Positions 43,250-55,172 of a DNA stretch of 64,000 nt are shown piece by piece. The notes under the pieces were generated by a model that did not search any database, was not told the DNA's origin, and worked only from the letters and a program-made list of their open reading frames with translations. The position numbers and the translations under genes are program-made. The stretch's first letter is position 1; the number at the start of each line of letters is the position of its first letter. Source of the stretch: Vicugna pacos (Eukaryota > Chordata > Mammalia > Artiodactyla > Camelidae); the NCBI RefSeq assembly GCF_048564905.1, contig NC_132992.1:31668501-31732500 (forward strand), read 5' to 3'.

Positions 43250-44735
43250 GTCTCAACGTGATCCCCCAGCTGTGAACACCTGGTTGAGAATCGCACCGTG
43301 GACAGAAAAGGGCAGAGGCTGTGCCATTGGGGGAAGGGGGGCTAGAAGTGGAAAATTCACGCTAAGGGAAATGCGATCTGTGTAGCTCAGGGAATCTCTC
43401 TCTCTGACACACAGTGTCATTCATCTAAAGCATCTTTAGCTTCACTTCTTTATCTTGAAGTAGATCATTTGGCAAAGTATTTTTTAAACTTTTTGATGGT
43501 GATGACATAGTTTTAAATTCAGTACTATTTGGCCAAATATACACCTGAACTGTTAGACTCTCAGGTTCACTGCACAAATACTTCTGCATATTTTCTTATA
43601 TGAAGGCTTTTACTTCCACTTTAGCTTCTAATGACTACAGATGGCCTCAGTTTCAGACAAGTTTGCACCAAATATGTGCAGAATAGCTGTCACATAACAT
43701 CTAAAACAGCAATGTCTCTGTGCTGCTGTTTGATAATATTAGGTGGGAGTTACCCTAGTGGATTTGTCTCCATCTGGAATTCCAGAAAGGAAGACAGTCC
43801 TCCTTGTATAAGGATTTTCTGCCCCTACTGTGCAAATAACAATGATCCCAATACAGGACAATTTTCCAGAAAAGAAAGCATGAGTGTGTGTGTGTGCGAG
43901 AGTGAGAGAGAGAGAAAAACAACAGAATTAGGTAGCCACATCATCAGGAAATTAACTAGTTAAACAATTAAGTTTTGTAAATCACATGTATTGGAAGAAC
44001 GTAGCTCGAGGCTTCCAGAGACAACTTTTCATGAAGAAAATGGATCTAAGCAGTTTACAAGGATGTAGATCAAAGAATTGAAACAAGAAAAATGTGTCCT
44101 GGAATGTGGCGCAGGAAACTGTATTGGTGAGAGAGACTCAAAAGAGGATTCCCAACATTTAGCAAAAAAATTAAAAACACCAGAGCTAAAATAATCAATT
44201 ATGCATCTTGTTTAATGTTTACTTCAATCTATTTGTACTTCTGAAGCACGAAGATGCTTCTAAGGCGTTTTGGAGAAGACGGCCTAGCAACGCAAACTGG
44301 CGGCAGTGTGAAGTCATGGTCCCTAATCGCTACTTGATCCCTAACATCCCTCAAATCACATCCTGCTTCCTTCATCACTGACATATCTCACCACAACAGC
44401 TATTTTAAATTTTCTTGATCATCTCATATCTCTAATTCTTCTAACATCATCTTTACAATATTTTGCCTATAAGTAAATAAATGCCATTGGGAAGGAGAGC
44501 ATTGTGTGCCCATAACTTGCTTTGTGCCTCCTTTGAGGTCACCTGAGCTGACCTCTTTGTGGACATAGTAATCACATTTATACTTGAAAGATAAAGAGGA
44601 ATTTTTCGGGGTTATTCTGTACTAAGTTCTTATCCAGAATGACCTTAGCAGGGCACCCAGGGTATTTCTAGATTATTCATTGCAAATAAACCAGGATTTG
44701 GGGGAACGGTATTCCACATCTTGTAGTAACCTATA
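43250..44735. other. intergenic, nothing recognised
   Basis: AT-rich DNA with a short (GT)n/(GA)n run at 43,885-43,916. No V exon or named repeat was recognised. Confidence 0.4.
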
Positions 44736-44739
44736 GTGA

Positions 44740-44870
44740 CAAAGAATATGAAAAGGAATATATGTAGGTACATGAATGACTGAAGCATTATGCGGTACAC
44801 CAAAAATTGACACAACATTGTAAACTGACTATACTTCAGTAAAAACTGAAAATTAAAAAGCCCCCAGAAT
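44740..44870 (+). repeat. L1 3' end, forward
   Basis: 'ttgacacaacattgtaaactgactatacttcagtaaaa' is the sense 3' UTR end of artiodactyl-type L1. Confidence 0.7.
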
Positions 44871-47449
44871 TTATGGACACGGGATATACCTGGTTGGAAA
44901 TGGAAAGTAACTAATGCAGGGTCTCTAGGGACGCGATCAGCAAAGGTATAAAACCTGAACGATCACAAGCCTAAATGGCTTCCTGCTGCAGCCTGTGCTG
45001 CTGCAGTTGACCTTTGCCCTGCTGCGCCCCCGTCTGTGCTGCTGTTGAAAAAGAGGCTTTAGGAAGCTTCGTTGGAAGATTTAGGACCTCCCAGAGGCAG
45101 ACTAACTCTGCAGCTCTGTCTTGTTTGTAGCCTTGCTCTCGGGAAGCCCCCGTGTGTCTCCTCCTGGTCACTGCCATCCTTCCAGGGAAACCACATCCCA
45201 TGGATAGACTGGCTTTGTCCATTTTTGAACACTGTACAAATAGGATAATATAGTTTGGATTTTTTTTTGATATGGTCTCTTCTCAGTATTATGTTTCTAA
45301 GATTCATACATGTTTAGTACAGTTTAGTTTGTTTATTCTCATTCTTGGGTGAATATATCACAGTTTATTTACTTATTTGCCTTAATGGTTCTTTGGACTC
45401 CAGGAACTCACTTCAAACTCTTTGAGCCAATCTTTTGAATCTTCCCTTAGCTTGAGGAAGATTGAAAAAGACACACGATGGCAGCTTCACTCCTAATCTC
45501 TCTGACTCCTCAGTGAATCATCAGTTTTCTCAAGTATCGTCATTATGGATAATAGGCTAAGGAAAACAAAAAAAAGGGCTTCGTGTATGTTTTGCAAGCA
45601 GCGTCAAACATGTTTGTTTGTGTTCTCTCTTCATGTGTTCTCATGTATTGAAATCTCTCTCCAAAATCCAAGACAAAAGGGACTGTTGCAATTAATGTTT
45701 TTTGCAATTAGTATGCTTTCACATACCTACACTGATATCAATACTGAAGTATAGACTTAAAAATTCCTGTTGTGCCTATAACTGTGAGCTCCACAGGGCC
45801 AGGAAGCAGGTTTGCATTGCATGTTACACAGTCCATGGCACAGAGTGATTGCACATTAAATATTTGTGGATCGAAGAAGAATTAATTAATTGATACATAC
45901 CATCAACAGATACAGAGCTTCTACCCTTTGGATGCTGCTAGATAATTATGGATCAGTTACTCTTGCATTTGGCCATGTCTCATCACCATGAGAACATGCC
46001 TTCTGTTTGCATGTGCCATCATTCCCCTTCCTGTTGGTACAGATTTTCCTCATATGCCACTATTTCCCAGGTTTTCAATTTAGATGGTCTCCCTCTTACT
46101 GGCATTGACAGTCATTTTTTATTACCTGAGTCTGCAGGAAGGTGTATAATTCATTTTCTTGTGGACTTGGAAGTCTTGCCTATTGGCGTATGCCGATTCT
46201 TCTAGATTTCAGCAGGTGATGACATCCCCCGCTGGATTGTTGCTTTTCTGCTTTCATTTCTAGAGCTTTTATCTTAGAATTTCAGCCTTAAATATTTACT
46301 TCCTGTGGCTAGAGATAGGAGCCCTGTAAAGCTAAGGATGGTAGTGGATGGAGCGGGAGGCAGTGGAACAGGCTGAAACAAAATCACAGCTAACTTAGTT
46401 CTCTTTGAGCCCTAATACGTTTCCTTTCCATCCTCATGTGTGGGGCACAAAGGACGTGGCGTTTGTACAGTAGATGCTCTCCATACACTAGGTGTTGTCC
46501 GTGATCCAGTCAGATGGGGTGAAACTCTCTGTCGTCATTTACCTTTACCATTCCCATGACTTGCTCTGCCTCCTTGTATAGTTTTTTCTTTCATGTCTAG
46601 TGACCTGGGCTTGGGGTGGATACTTCCTACTACTGGGAATCTTAAACTCTAAGACAGAAAAACCCAATGTGCCTGTTTTTCTAATTTCCTGATTCTGGTT
46701 CCAAAGAGTGAATTACTTCAATCAAGGGCACTTTTAAGCTCCTGAATTCTCTATCCTTAAGAAACCTGTTAGACAGTTTTATCCCCAGTTGTAACATTGG
46801 CCCTTTCAGAATCCTCCAACGAGCAAGCAGTCAGGGCTCTGCCCTGGGGCCAGTGGGAAGGAGAGTCACTGCATCTTGGGGGAAATGAGCAATTTGACCT
46901 TGGAATGGTGACTATGAATAAAAGTTAGATGGAATCATGTGATTTCAGCAAAAAGTAGTAAAAAAAATGGGGGAATTTTCATTCTTGGGACAATTTGTAG
47001 AGAATATTCTCTTCTTTAAGAAACACATGCTCCATTTTAGTAAAGAAGTTACAGACAAGGAAGGAAAATCTCACTTTTGGTTCAGTTTGATGACTTACAG
47101 ATGGATAGGCATTTTTCTTGGAGAATTTTAAAGTTTAAAAGACTGTGAACATCAGAAAAGATTACAGTTAACCTTGACCATATGATAGATGTAACCATTT
47201 TCCAAATCTATACTAGAAAACATTGCCCTGTAATTCATGGCAGAGGATTCCAGAGGCTGATGAGTTGAGAAGGGTTTGGTTTGGGTACTGTATTTTTAAC
47301 TTTACTTTGTAGGTAGAGAAATTATAATGAGTATAAAAGGGAAATTTCAGGCTCAAAGGGTAAAAGGATTTTTCACTCTTCTATGGGAAGTTTGCTTTGA
47401 GCTTCTTACTTGATCATAGCAAGCAGGCAAAGCTTAAGGCTAAGACAAT
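44871..47449. other. intergenic; one L2-like relic at 45,770-45,890
   Basis: 45,770-45,890 ('ctgtgagctccacagggccagg' ... 'cacagtccatggcacagagtg') is the antisense L2 3' pattern. About 46,390-46,480 is similar and weaker. Otherwise I see no gene; the open frame at 45,948-46,205 has no known motif. Confidence 0.45.
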
Positions 47450-48830
47450 GGTATATTCCTCTTTTAAAAGATCTTTTAAAAATATACATTATAAAGATTA
47501 ACTCAAAATGGACCATGGACTTAAATGTAAAACATCAGACTATGAAACTTTCAGAAAAAAAAAATAAGGGAAAATCCTTAGGACTTGGAGCTAAATAAAT
47601 CTTAGACCTGACACTAAAAGCATCACACACACACACGGAACAGAATCGAAATTAAATCAGAACTTTTTCCTCTGCAAAAGACCCTGGTAAGGATATGAAA
47701 CAGAAAATCTACAGACTGGGAGTAAATATTTACAAACCTTGTATTTGACAGGGGATTTGTATCTAGAATATGTAAGGAACTCTCAAAACAAAGTGATAAA
47801 ACAACCAAAACAACCAAACAGAAAATGGGCGAAAGACCTGAATAGCTGTTCCCCTAAGGAAGACGTATGGATCGCAAGTCAGCACATGGGAAGATGCTCG
47901 GCATCATTAGCGCTCAGAGAAATGCAAATTAAAACCACCATGAAACATCACTACACAACTATCAAGGGGGCTAAAATAAAAAACAGAGATAACATCAAAT
48001 TCTGGCAAACATGTGGGGAAGACTGGATCATCATAAATTGCTGGTGGGGATGTAAATGGTGCGGGCACCCTGGAAAGTGGCAGTTTCTTACATAATTAAA
48101 CATGCAGTTGCACACGTGGACACTTAGGTAAATAAAGATTTTATTCACATAAAAACCTGTCCCTGAATATTCATAACAGCTTTATTCTTAGCCGCCAAAC
48201 TGTGCAAGCCACCAGAATGTCCCCGGGGTGGGGGGTGACCGGTTAACTGTCCAACTGCGGCACATCCACACCATGGAAAACCACTCAGAAAGAAGAGGAA
48301 ACAAACAGGCTGGGCACACACAGCAACGTGAATAGATCTCATGCTTTTGTTAATCACACGCAGTGAAGAAAACCTCAAGGGTTACCTCTATATAATGCCA
48401 TTCATATAACAGTATTAAAATAACAAAACTGCAGGGATAGAAGAACAGGTAAGTGATGTCAGGGGTTACTGAATGGGGGAGGGGGTGGGCGTGGCTACAA
48501 ACCTGCAGCCTGAGGGAGCCTGTGGTTATGAAACAGCTGTGCGTCTTGATTGCGGTAATGAATCCATACGTGAGCTGCACAAGCACACATGGACCCACAC
48601 ATGTGTAAAACTGCATAGAAACACGCACACACACACATGACTGTATGTAGAACTGTGGAAATCTAAACAAGCTTTGCGGGTTGTACTGACATTAATTTCC
48701 TGGTTTGCATACTGCTGGAGGAGACTGGAACGGTACACAAGAGCTCCCTGTGCAGTTTTTGAAAACTTCCATGAATCTATAATTATTTCAAATTTAAAAT
48801 GTTTTTAAATTACACAAAATTGTCATAAAA
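47450..48830 (+). repeat. L1 LINE ORF2 3' half, forward
   Basis: Sense ORF2 C-terminal text: 'acatcagactatgaaact', 'gcaaaagaccctggtaagg', 'gaaaatgggcgaaagacctgaatag', 'gagaaatgcaaattaaaaccacc' and 'aaattgctggtggggatgtaaatgg'. The frame is broken in several places. A short CA repeat at 47,625-47,636 lies inside. Confidence 0.85.
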
Positions 48831-49905
48831 CTCACAATCATGGATCATCTCCTTGGGCTCAGCTCCTTGGTTCTTCCAGTGTCTACCTCACAGAGAGCTC
48901 CTGCCCTAATCTTGTAGTTACCTTTTCTCCCATCTCTCCAAGAAACACATTCAGAAACAGAGAAAAGCTACTTTTTTAATGTGACTTGTAAGAGTCAGAG
49001 TTTGCTAAGTATGGCTAGACAAAATCAAATCAGCGATGAGAAAACGGATGCAAGTTAGTGTAACGATTTTTAGATCACTAGTAAATGATCAAACTTTATA
49101 AGAAAAATTCAAAGAACAGCAAACCCCTGGCTCACACTGTCAGTGCGATAAATTCTGTACCGCTTACCTTCTCCTGTCACAGAGTGGGTGAGGGATGAGT
49201 GACATGAAAGCAGCGCATCTGAGAGTGAATGCTCTTTTACTGGCTGCAGCTAATTCAGAGAAGTCTGAAGTCAGCAACATAAACACACGCTCAATATGAC
49301 AAAATCCAGTGGAGTGTCACAGAATCAAACCACTTAAGCGATGCTAGTTTTGCCATAATCATCCATCTGCCTCCACCTCCACCCTGTAACTTCCTGATCT
49401 CCAAGGTCTAGGATGGAGAGCTCTCTTCCCTCTGCCGTGCTCTTCCGTCCCTCCCTCCCTCTGAAAGTCTGTCAAGTTTCCAACTCTGAGTTTTAGTCAC
49501 ACTTGGTCCCTGTACCCAGGTATAAAATTATTTGCAGAAATAGATTTCTTAACTTACGTTCCCAATTTTCTGTCGAAGAGGTTTCCAGACGTAGCCACGG
49601 CTGTTCCATCCCCGTCCCCTCCTTTTCAGCACTCTAGTTCTTCTAAGTCTCACCTGCTGAGATGCTTGTGTATTACAGAGAGAAACATAAGCCACTAAAC
49701 CTATGCTTGGGTTGAACTCTTTTATAACTTCTGGTAGCAGTTTAGCTTCAAAGACCATTGAAGGGACAATGAAACCATTAAAAGTGCAGGCAGAGAATGC
49801 CTGACTTCGGCTTCATACTTCATTTATTCTCTGCCCACCGGTATCAAAATGTCCTTCCCACAATCTCTGGAGGTGGCGTGGAGGGGGGACCGTGAGGTTG
49901 TGCTT
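48831..49905. other. intergenic, nothing recognised
   Basis: No V exon. Contains ordinary mixed-composition sequence leading to the TRAV20 promoter region. Confidence 0.4.
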
Positions 49906-49907
49906 GT

Positions 49908-49927
49908 GAGCACCCGGTGGCAGTGGT
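49908..49927 (+). promoter_or_regulatory. CTCF-like site upstream of TRAV20
   Basis: GAGCACCCGGTGGCAGTGGT has the GGTGGCAG core, about 190 bp 5' of the leader ATG. A weaker AGGTGGCG lies at 49,871-49,878. Confidence 0.68.
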
Positions 49928-50112
49928 TCCATCCCTCTCGTGCTACAAGCACCTCAAGCATCAAAAGCATTCACTCTTGAGAGGATTTGCTCTCGAGCCG
50001 CCAACAGAAAGGCTCTCCGGTGCATCAAAGGACAAGAACGAAGACACAGGAACAGTTTCTCCGAGAAGAAGGTTTGGAATTATTAAAGTTGTATCAAGAC
50101 TGAGATACCAGG

Positions 50113-50613
50113 ATGGAGAGCGTGCTGGGATGTGCATTCATAGACTTGCGGCTTCAGCTTGGCGGTAAGTCAGAGGTTAAGAGGTGAGAACACAAGGGCA
50201 CATTTATCCAGAGCTGAGAAGAAAAGTGGGTTTAGTCTCAGCTCGTCCCAGGTTTCTTGTTGGAATTCTTCAAAACTGCCAAACTGAAAGCTTTGTTTCA
50301 TTTCTGATTTTGTTTTCCTGTACAGGGTTGAGTGGAGGAGACCAGGTGGAGCAGCGTCCTCAGACCCTGAAAGTCCAGGAGGGAGAGCACAGCCGCAGCC
50401 TCAGCTGCAGCTACACGGCCAGCTCTTTCAGGGGAACGCAGTGGTTCAGACTAGATCCCGGGAAGGGCCCCGAACTCCTCTTCCTTCTGCTCTCAGTTGG
50501 GGATGAAAAGCAGAGCGAAAGACTAAGAGCCACAGTGTCAAAGAATGGAAGTTCTCTGCACATCGCAGCCCCTAAACCTGAAGACTCAGCCGCTTCCCTC
50601 TGTGCTGTGGAGG
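50113..50613 (+). CDS. TRAV20: TRAV20 V gene, open frame, doubtful function
   Basis: Leader exon 50113-50164 ([17 protein letters not shown]) tracks the human TRAV20 leader (MEKMLECAFIVLWLQLG) but has two polar changes in the hydrophobic core. The V exon is 50326-50613: [59 protein letters not shown] and [19 protein letters not shown]. The usual WYRQ is WFRL, and Tyr102 in ATYLC is Ser (AASLC). The heptamer CACCGCG keeps CAC but has two other changes. There are no stops. The gene may rearrange at low rate, and its protein may fold poorly. It sits between TRAV19 and TRAV21 as in human. Confidence 0.87.
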
Positions 50614-50652
50614 CACCGCGCTCCCCAGGCAGCTGCAGTCTGTGCCCAAACC
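50614..50652 (+). other. RSS of TRAV20 (23-bp spacer)
   Basis: Heptamer CACCGCG (50614-50620), 23-bp spacer, nonamer GCCCAAACC (50644-50652). Confidence 0.8.
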
Positions 50653-51299
50653 CTGCAGCTGGGGCTCCGGAGTGAGCGCACCTGTGTTATTGTCCCTTCT
50701 CGAAGAAGTATTACTTAGAGATGGCAGAGATGACTGTTCATTCTGGCCAGGGTCCTGGACAGTCCCGCTTGTGTGTTCACGGGTCAGTCTGCTCTTTTTA
50801 ACAGCCCAGAGCTTCCCTCACATAGATTCAGAAGGGAGAGCTGTGCTGTGGGGAGTCTTGGTTGCTAGCCTTGGGCCACGTGAAAAGAGACTGCACAGGA
50901 ATGCACACTCTTCCCTGAAATACGATGTTTTTGCATTCTCTTCTAATAATTTGGTTACTTGTCTGTAACTGAATCTTTCTCTTTTTTTTTAGTAATTTTT
51001 GTAAATGAATCTTTCCATTTTAATATAGTCTTCTTGAAGCCCACATCTCCACCAGCCCCATTTCTACATTTGTCTTCTCCTTAATAATCAAATTAGCTGA
51101 CTGTCTATACTTACTGTCTCCATTTCCTCAACTGTCATTCCTCTCCACCTTGAACCTGGCCTCTGTAAGCATCGCTCCAAGAGAAAGTCTCTCTTTAACA
51201 CAGTGGCTTTGGTGGTGATAAAGCAGAAGGTTTTTTTTCAGCCTCATCTTGTCTGAGATTCCCAGCAGTTTCTTTTCCCTTCTCTTAAAAATACATATT

Positions 51300-51830
51300 C
51301 TTTTAATGAGAATAATACTCTCATATATTTACAAATTCAAATAGCATTCTTTTGTTTTTCCTTTTTTTTTTTTTTTGTCTCACTCCTCCACACACTCCAG
51401 TCTTGCCCACCCGATGGAACCACTTTTCATTCTCAGATGATGGCACTGACGTTTATCTCGGTATTTAAAATGACTGTGTCTTTGCTTTTCCTCCGTGCTC
51501 TCTCTTTTGGTAATGACGATATGTCAGCATATAATATACACAATAAAGTGCACAAAACTTAAGCTTAAAACTCAATGAAACCTTATACTTGCTAATATCT
51601 ATATGTGTGGTATATGTTCTCATATCCGGTTTTCTTCACTCAAAATAACATATTTGCAATTTATTAATGTTGCTTTGTGTATCATTGTTCATTTTTATTG
51701 ATGTGTGGAATTCCTCTGTATAAATATCTAGCAATTTAATTATCCGTTCTCCTTGAAACAGACATTTAGGTTGTTTGGATTGTTTACAGTGTGGTCCCAT
51801 TATGAAAAAAGGCTTCGTATCAGAAAAAAA
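51300..51830 (-). repeat. old LINE fragment, reverse (probable L1)
   Basis: 'gaattcctctgtataaatatctagcaatttaattatccgttctcc' and 'cagacatttaggttgtttgg' mirror the antisense L1 tail. It is diverged, with a T-rich stretch at 51,360-51,377. Confidence 0.5.
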
Positions 51831-51959
51831 AAAAAAACCCAGATTTTTTCCTTCTTATGTGTGGAAAAACTAGTTCTTCCCTACTACATCTTTCTTTCCT
51901 GTAAGTCTCCTTTACCCCCACACGAAACACTCACACTTCTCACACTTCTGGTCACCAAA

Positions 51960-52530
51960 TGAATGGTGGTGTTTCCCCACACCAAGCAATTCTCTGCAAC
52001 CCCACCTGAGTGCCCTAACACTCAACTCAATTCTGACACCTTCTACCCAGAGAAAGGATCAGATCTCAAGGGTTAAAGCCTCAGTCCCGTGAGACCGCTC
52101 CCACCCCACGCACCGCACACGTTTCAGATGCCAGTTGCAAGCCCAGGTGATCGTCTGCGCTTCTGACCCACCGGCTATAGGTCGAAAGTTCCTCCCCGCA
52201 AAAAACCCTGGGCTCCATTAATATTCTAGAGTGGCTCACAGAACTCAGAGAACAGTTTAGTTATGTTTACATATTTATTATAAAAATATGGTAAAGGATG
52301 CAGACAAATACGTAGTGGAAGAGACGTGTAGGACAAGGTTTGTGGGAAGAAGTGTGGAGCTGCCAGGCCTTCTCCAGGGACCACTCTCCCAGCACCTCCA
52401 CATGTCCGCCACCTGGAAGCTCTCCGGCCTCCCTCACTGGTCCCCAGTAGGTGCAGCAGTGGACCTGTGGGAAGGGGAGAGGGACTTCCCTACCCCACTT
52501 AGGACGCTGCATATTCATTTTGAATTGGAT
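51960..52530. mobile_element. probable retroviral LTR fossil
   Basis: 'attctagagtggctcacagaactcagagaacag' and 'tttattataaaaatatggtaaaggatgcagacaa' followed by 'cctccacatgtccgccacctggaagctctccgg' match a common mammalian LTR layout that I cannot name with certainty. It is non-coding, old and decayed; orientation is uncertain. Confidence 0.45.
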
Positions 52531-52629
52531 CCCAGAAATGATGTAGCAAGTCCTAACTAACTGGCTAAACTTGCCTTTAATATTTAATAGAATTCTTCTT
52601 ATTCCCAAAGTCAGGGGTAAAGCATTCAA

Positions 52630-53170
52630 TATTTCACCATAACTATGAACTATAGTGGGTTTTTTGCTAAATATCCTTTATCTAATCCAATTTTTGAGGA
52701 AATTCTTTTTGATTTCTAATTAGTTGAGACTTCCCTTCATGAATGTGAAATGAATTTTACCAACTTATCAAAACCATTTTCTCTAAAGGTTAGTATGATA
52801 ATTATTAACATTGCAAATTAAATTGATTTTTAAATGTTAAACCAATTTTCATTTATGAACAAACTGCACTTTGTATCATGTTCTAATGTTGTATTATCTT
52901 TTTCATATATTACAACATCGATTTGTTATTATTTTGTTGAGGACTTTCATTCCCATTTTCCTTAAATTATGGACTCAATTAATTTAACAATTGAGGGTTT
53001 CTTCATATATTTGATTTTCTCTTGTGAAAGTTGGGAAGTTGTGTTGTATTTTTTTCTGCTTGTATTTTATAATTTGCCACCCTTATTTCCTTCACTTTAA
53101 CTAGCTACTTTTCCTAATTCTTTGAGTTGCAGTTTTGACCACTGATTCTCACTATTTCTCTTTTCCTAAC
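52630..53170 (-). repeat. old LINE ORF2 fragment, reverse
   Basis: 'gtatcatgttctaatgttgtatta' and 'ttattttgttgaggactttcattcc' resemble antisense L1 reverse-transcriptase sequence; AT-rich and strongly diverged. Confidence 0.5.
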
Positions 53171-53194
53171 AAATTCATTCAAATCCATGGATTT

Positions 53195-53400
53195 GCCTCT
53201 AATTACAAATGTTCCTCGATCTACAATGGAGTTACTTCCTGATAACTCGTTGTAAGTTGAAAATATCTTAAGTCAAAAGTGCATTTAGACATCAGAGCTT
53301 TGCCTACAGAAACGTGCTCAGAACATTTACATTAGCCTACAGTTGGGCAGCATTATCTAACACAAAGTCTATTTTATGATAATGTGCTGAAGGACAAGAA
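53195..53400. repeat. Tigger/mariner-type DNA transposon relic
   Basis: 'gttcctcgatctacaatggagttac', 'cgttgtaagttgaaaatatcttaagtcaaaa', and 'cgtgctcagaacatttacattagcctacagttgggca' are typical of a common Tc/mariner-derived repeat. Its right boundary is unclear. Confidence 0.6.
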
Positions 53401-55170
53401 ATGAACACCCCCTGTTCCCACTCCTCCACCGGAGGAAATGAGCACGCATTCTGGTACTGACTGCTGTGTAACCAGGGCCACAGTAACTGACCTGAATTCT
53501 AAAGAACAAAGTGATCAGTGAAGTTGCTTCACTACCCCTCCCTGTGGAAAGGAAGCCCAGTGCCTGATCCCGCCCCAGGTCACCCCGGAGGACAGCACTG
53601 TGCATTGCGGGACACCCCCAGCGGGGCAGGTCTGGTCGCACCAGGGTCCCTGGGAGGGAAGGGGGGATAACCTCCATTTAGAGAGGACACTACACACAAC
53701 ATGTGAGGTTAACGAAAGAAGGTAGAAAATGAAATAAGAAGGAAAGGGGAAATGCTAAGGAAAAGGAATATAAAAAGAACTGTAATGGGAAAAAAAAAAA
53801 AAAAGGCGGCAGATGGAGGAACCCGGATATGCGTCCTTTCTCCAACCTGGAATCCTCAGCCTTGCTGGACGTCCAATGTGAAGAGTTTTAGATGAATATT
53901 ATTCCTCTGAGAAATGTCTGGGTTATCTCAGCTGTTTTCAGCTATAGCACATGCATTTAAGAAGTAAATAAATTTTGAAAATTTGCTAGAACAATTATAT
54001 TAATATTTCTCATTTCAATTTTTCTTCAGTTTTCTCTAGAACCGTTGTTTCCTATTTTATGATTAAACAAGTTATAAATTAATATTTGTTTGTTTAGACT
54101 AGAAAAACAATCTTAAGCATATAGAGTAAGCAGTGGTATTTCTTAGATTTGTCCCCGATGAGTTCTCAATCGCTTTTAAAACTTAAGTGAGCACGTTTAA
54201 CTGTTTCAATTCATTTATATACATATTCATAATAAAATACTATAAAAACATAAATGAGGTCACACATATGTAAACTACTGTGGTTCTTGAATAAGTGTGA
54301 GAAAATCATTGTAAGTCAGAAAATTCAAGTCTTCTTACTCTTTTCCACAACTGTATGCGGTATCATGATATAGATCTATCATGGCACATTGAATATTTAT
54401 ATTGAAGGATATTTAAAATATTTTTCATTTTTTTCTGCTGCATAAAGTTTACAATTTAATAATGCATTTATAAAGGTATTTCTTAACAAAAACTTCCCAG
54501 GCAGATGGAATGTCTGGCATCCAATATTATGTATAATATATATATAAATTCTATAAATCTTTATTAGTTTATACTTTACCTATCAGGCATGAGAGAGCCC
54601 TTTTCCTGATAGCATCACACAATGAGTTTTAATATCAGGATTCTTAACTCTCATTGCAATCTGATGGGTGAGAAATGATATAAAGAAATGTTTCAAGAAA
54701 GTGTCAGTTAAATAAAACCAGTTCATAAGGGTTGAAGTAGCAAGAGGAGGGAGCAGTTTTAGGAATCTGTAGAGAGAGCAGCCACAAATGGATAGTGAAA
54801 ATGTAGATCTCTGCTTTTCTAATTTAAGCAATTAAGGTAAACATTTCTCCCTATGCACACATGTAGCTAAATTCTACAAATCTGATGTTTAAGAAAATGG
54901 TTTTCACATAGAAGGTGGAGAGACAGGCATTTCTCTGGTGAGGCCGGGCTTGGTCCTGAGATGACGGTGTTTCCATTGCCACCTCCCACTCTTGGCAGAT
55001 CAGCGTCTGTGTGCCCGCCTGTGAGCCTATGTGATTTGTCTCTGATTGGTTGGGTTTCCTGCGGAAATGTTTGAACATAAGAGACAGCAAGGCAGATCTT
55101 TCATTGTGTGAGACCTTGTCAGTATTACAGACACAAGAGTTCAGTTCTCAGTGAGTCTAAGGGACAGAAA
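53400..55170. other. intergenic before TRAV21, no gene recognised
   Basis: GC-richer start (53,400-53,700), an A15 run near 53,789-53,803, then AT-rich DNA. No convincing CTCF motif upstream of TRAV21; TTGCCACCTCCCAC at 54,977-54,990 is at best a poor reverse match. Confidence 0.4.
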
Positions 55171-55172
55171 GA

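Noticed and set aside
54974-54991. Reverse CTCF-like TTGCCACCTCCCAC upstream of TRAV21
   Set aside because: Only the GGTGGCA part fits; the rest of the matrix does not match.
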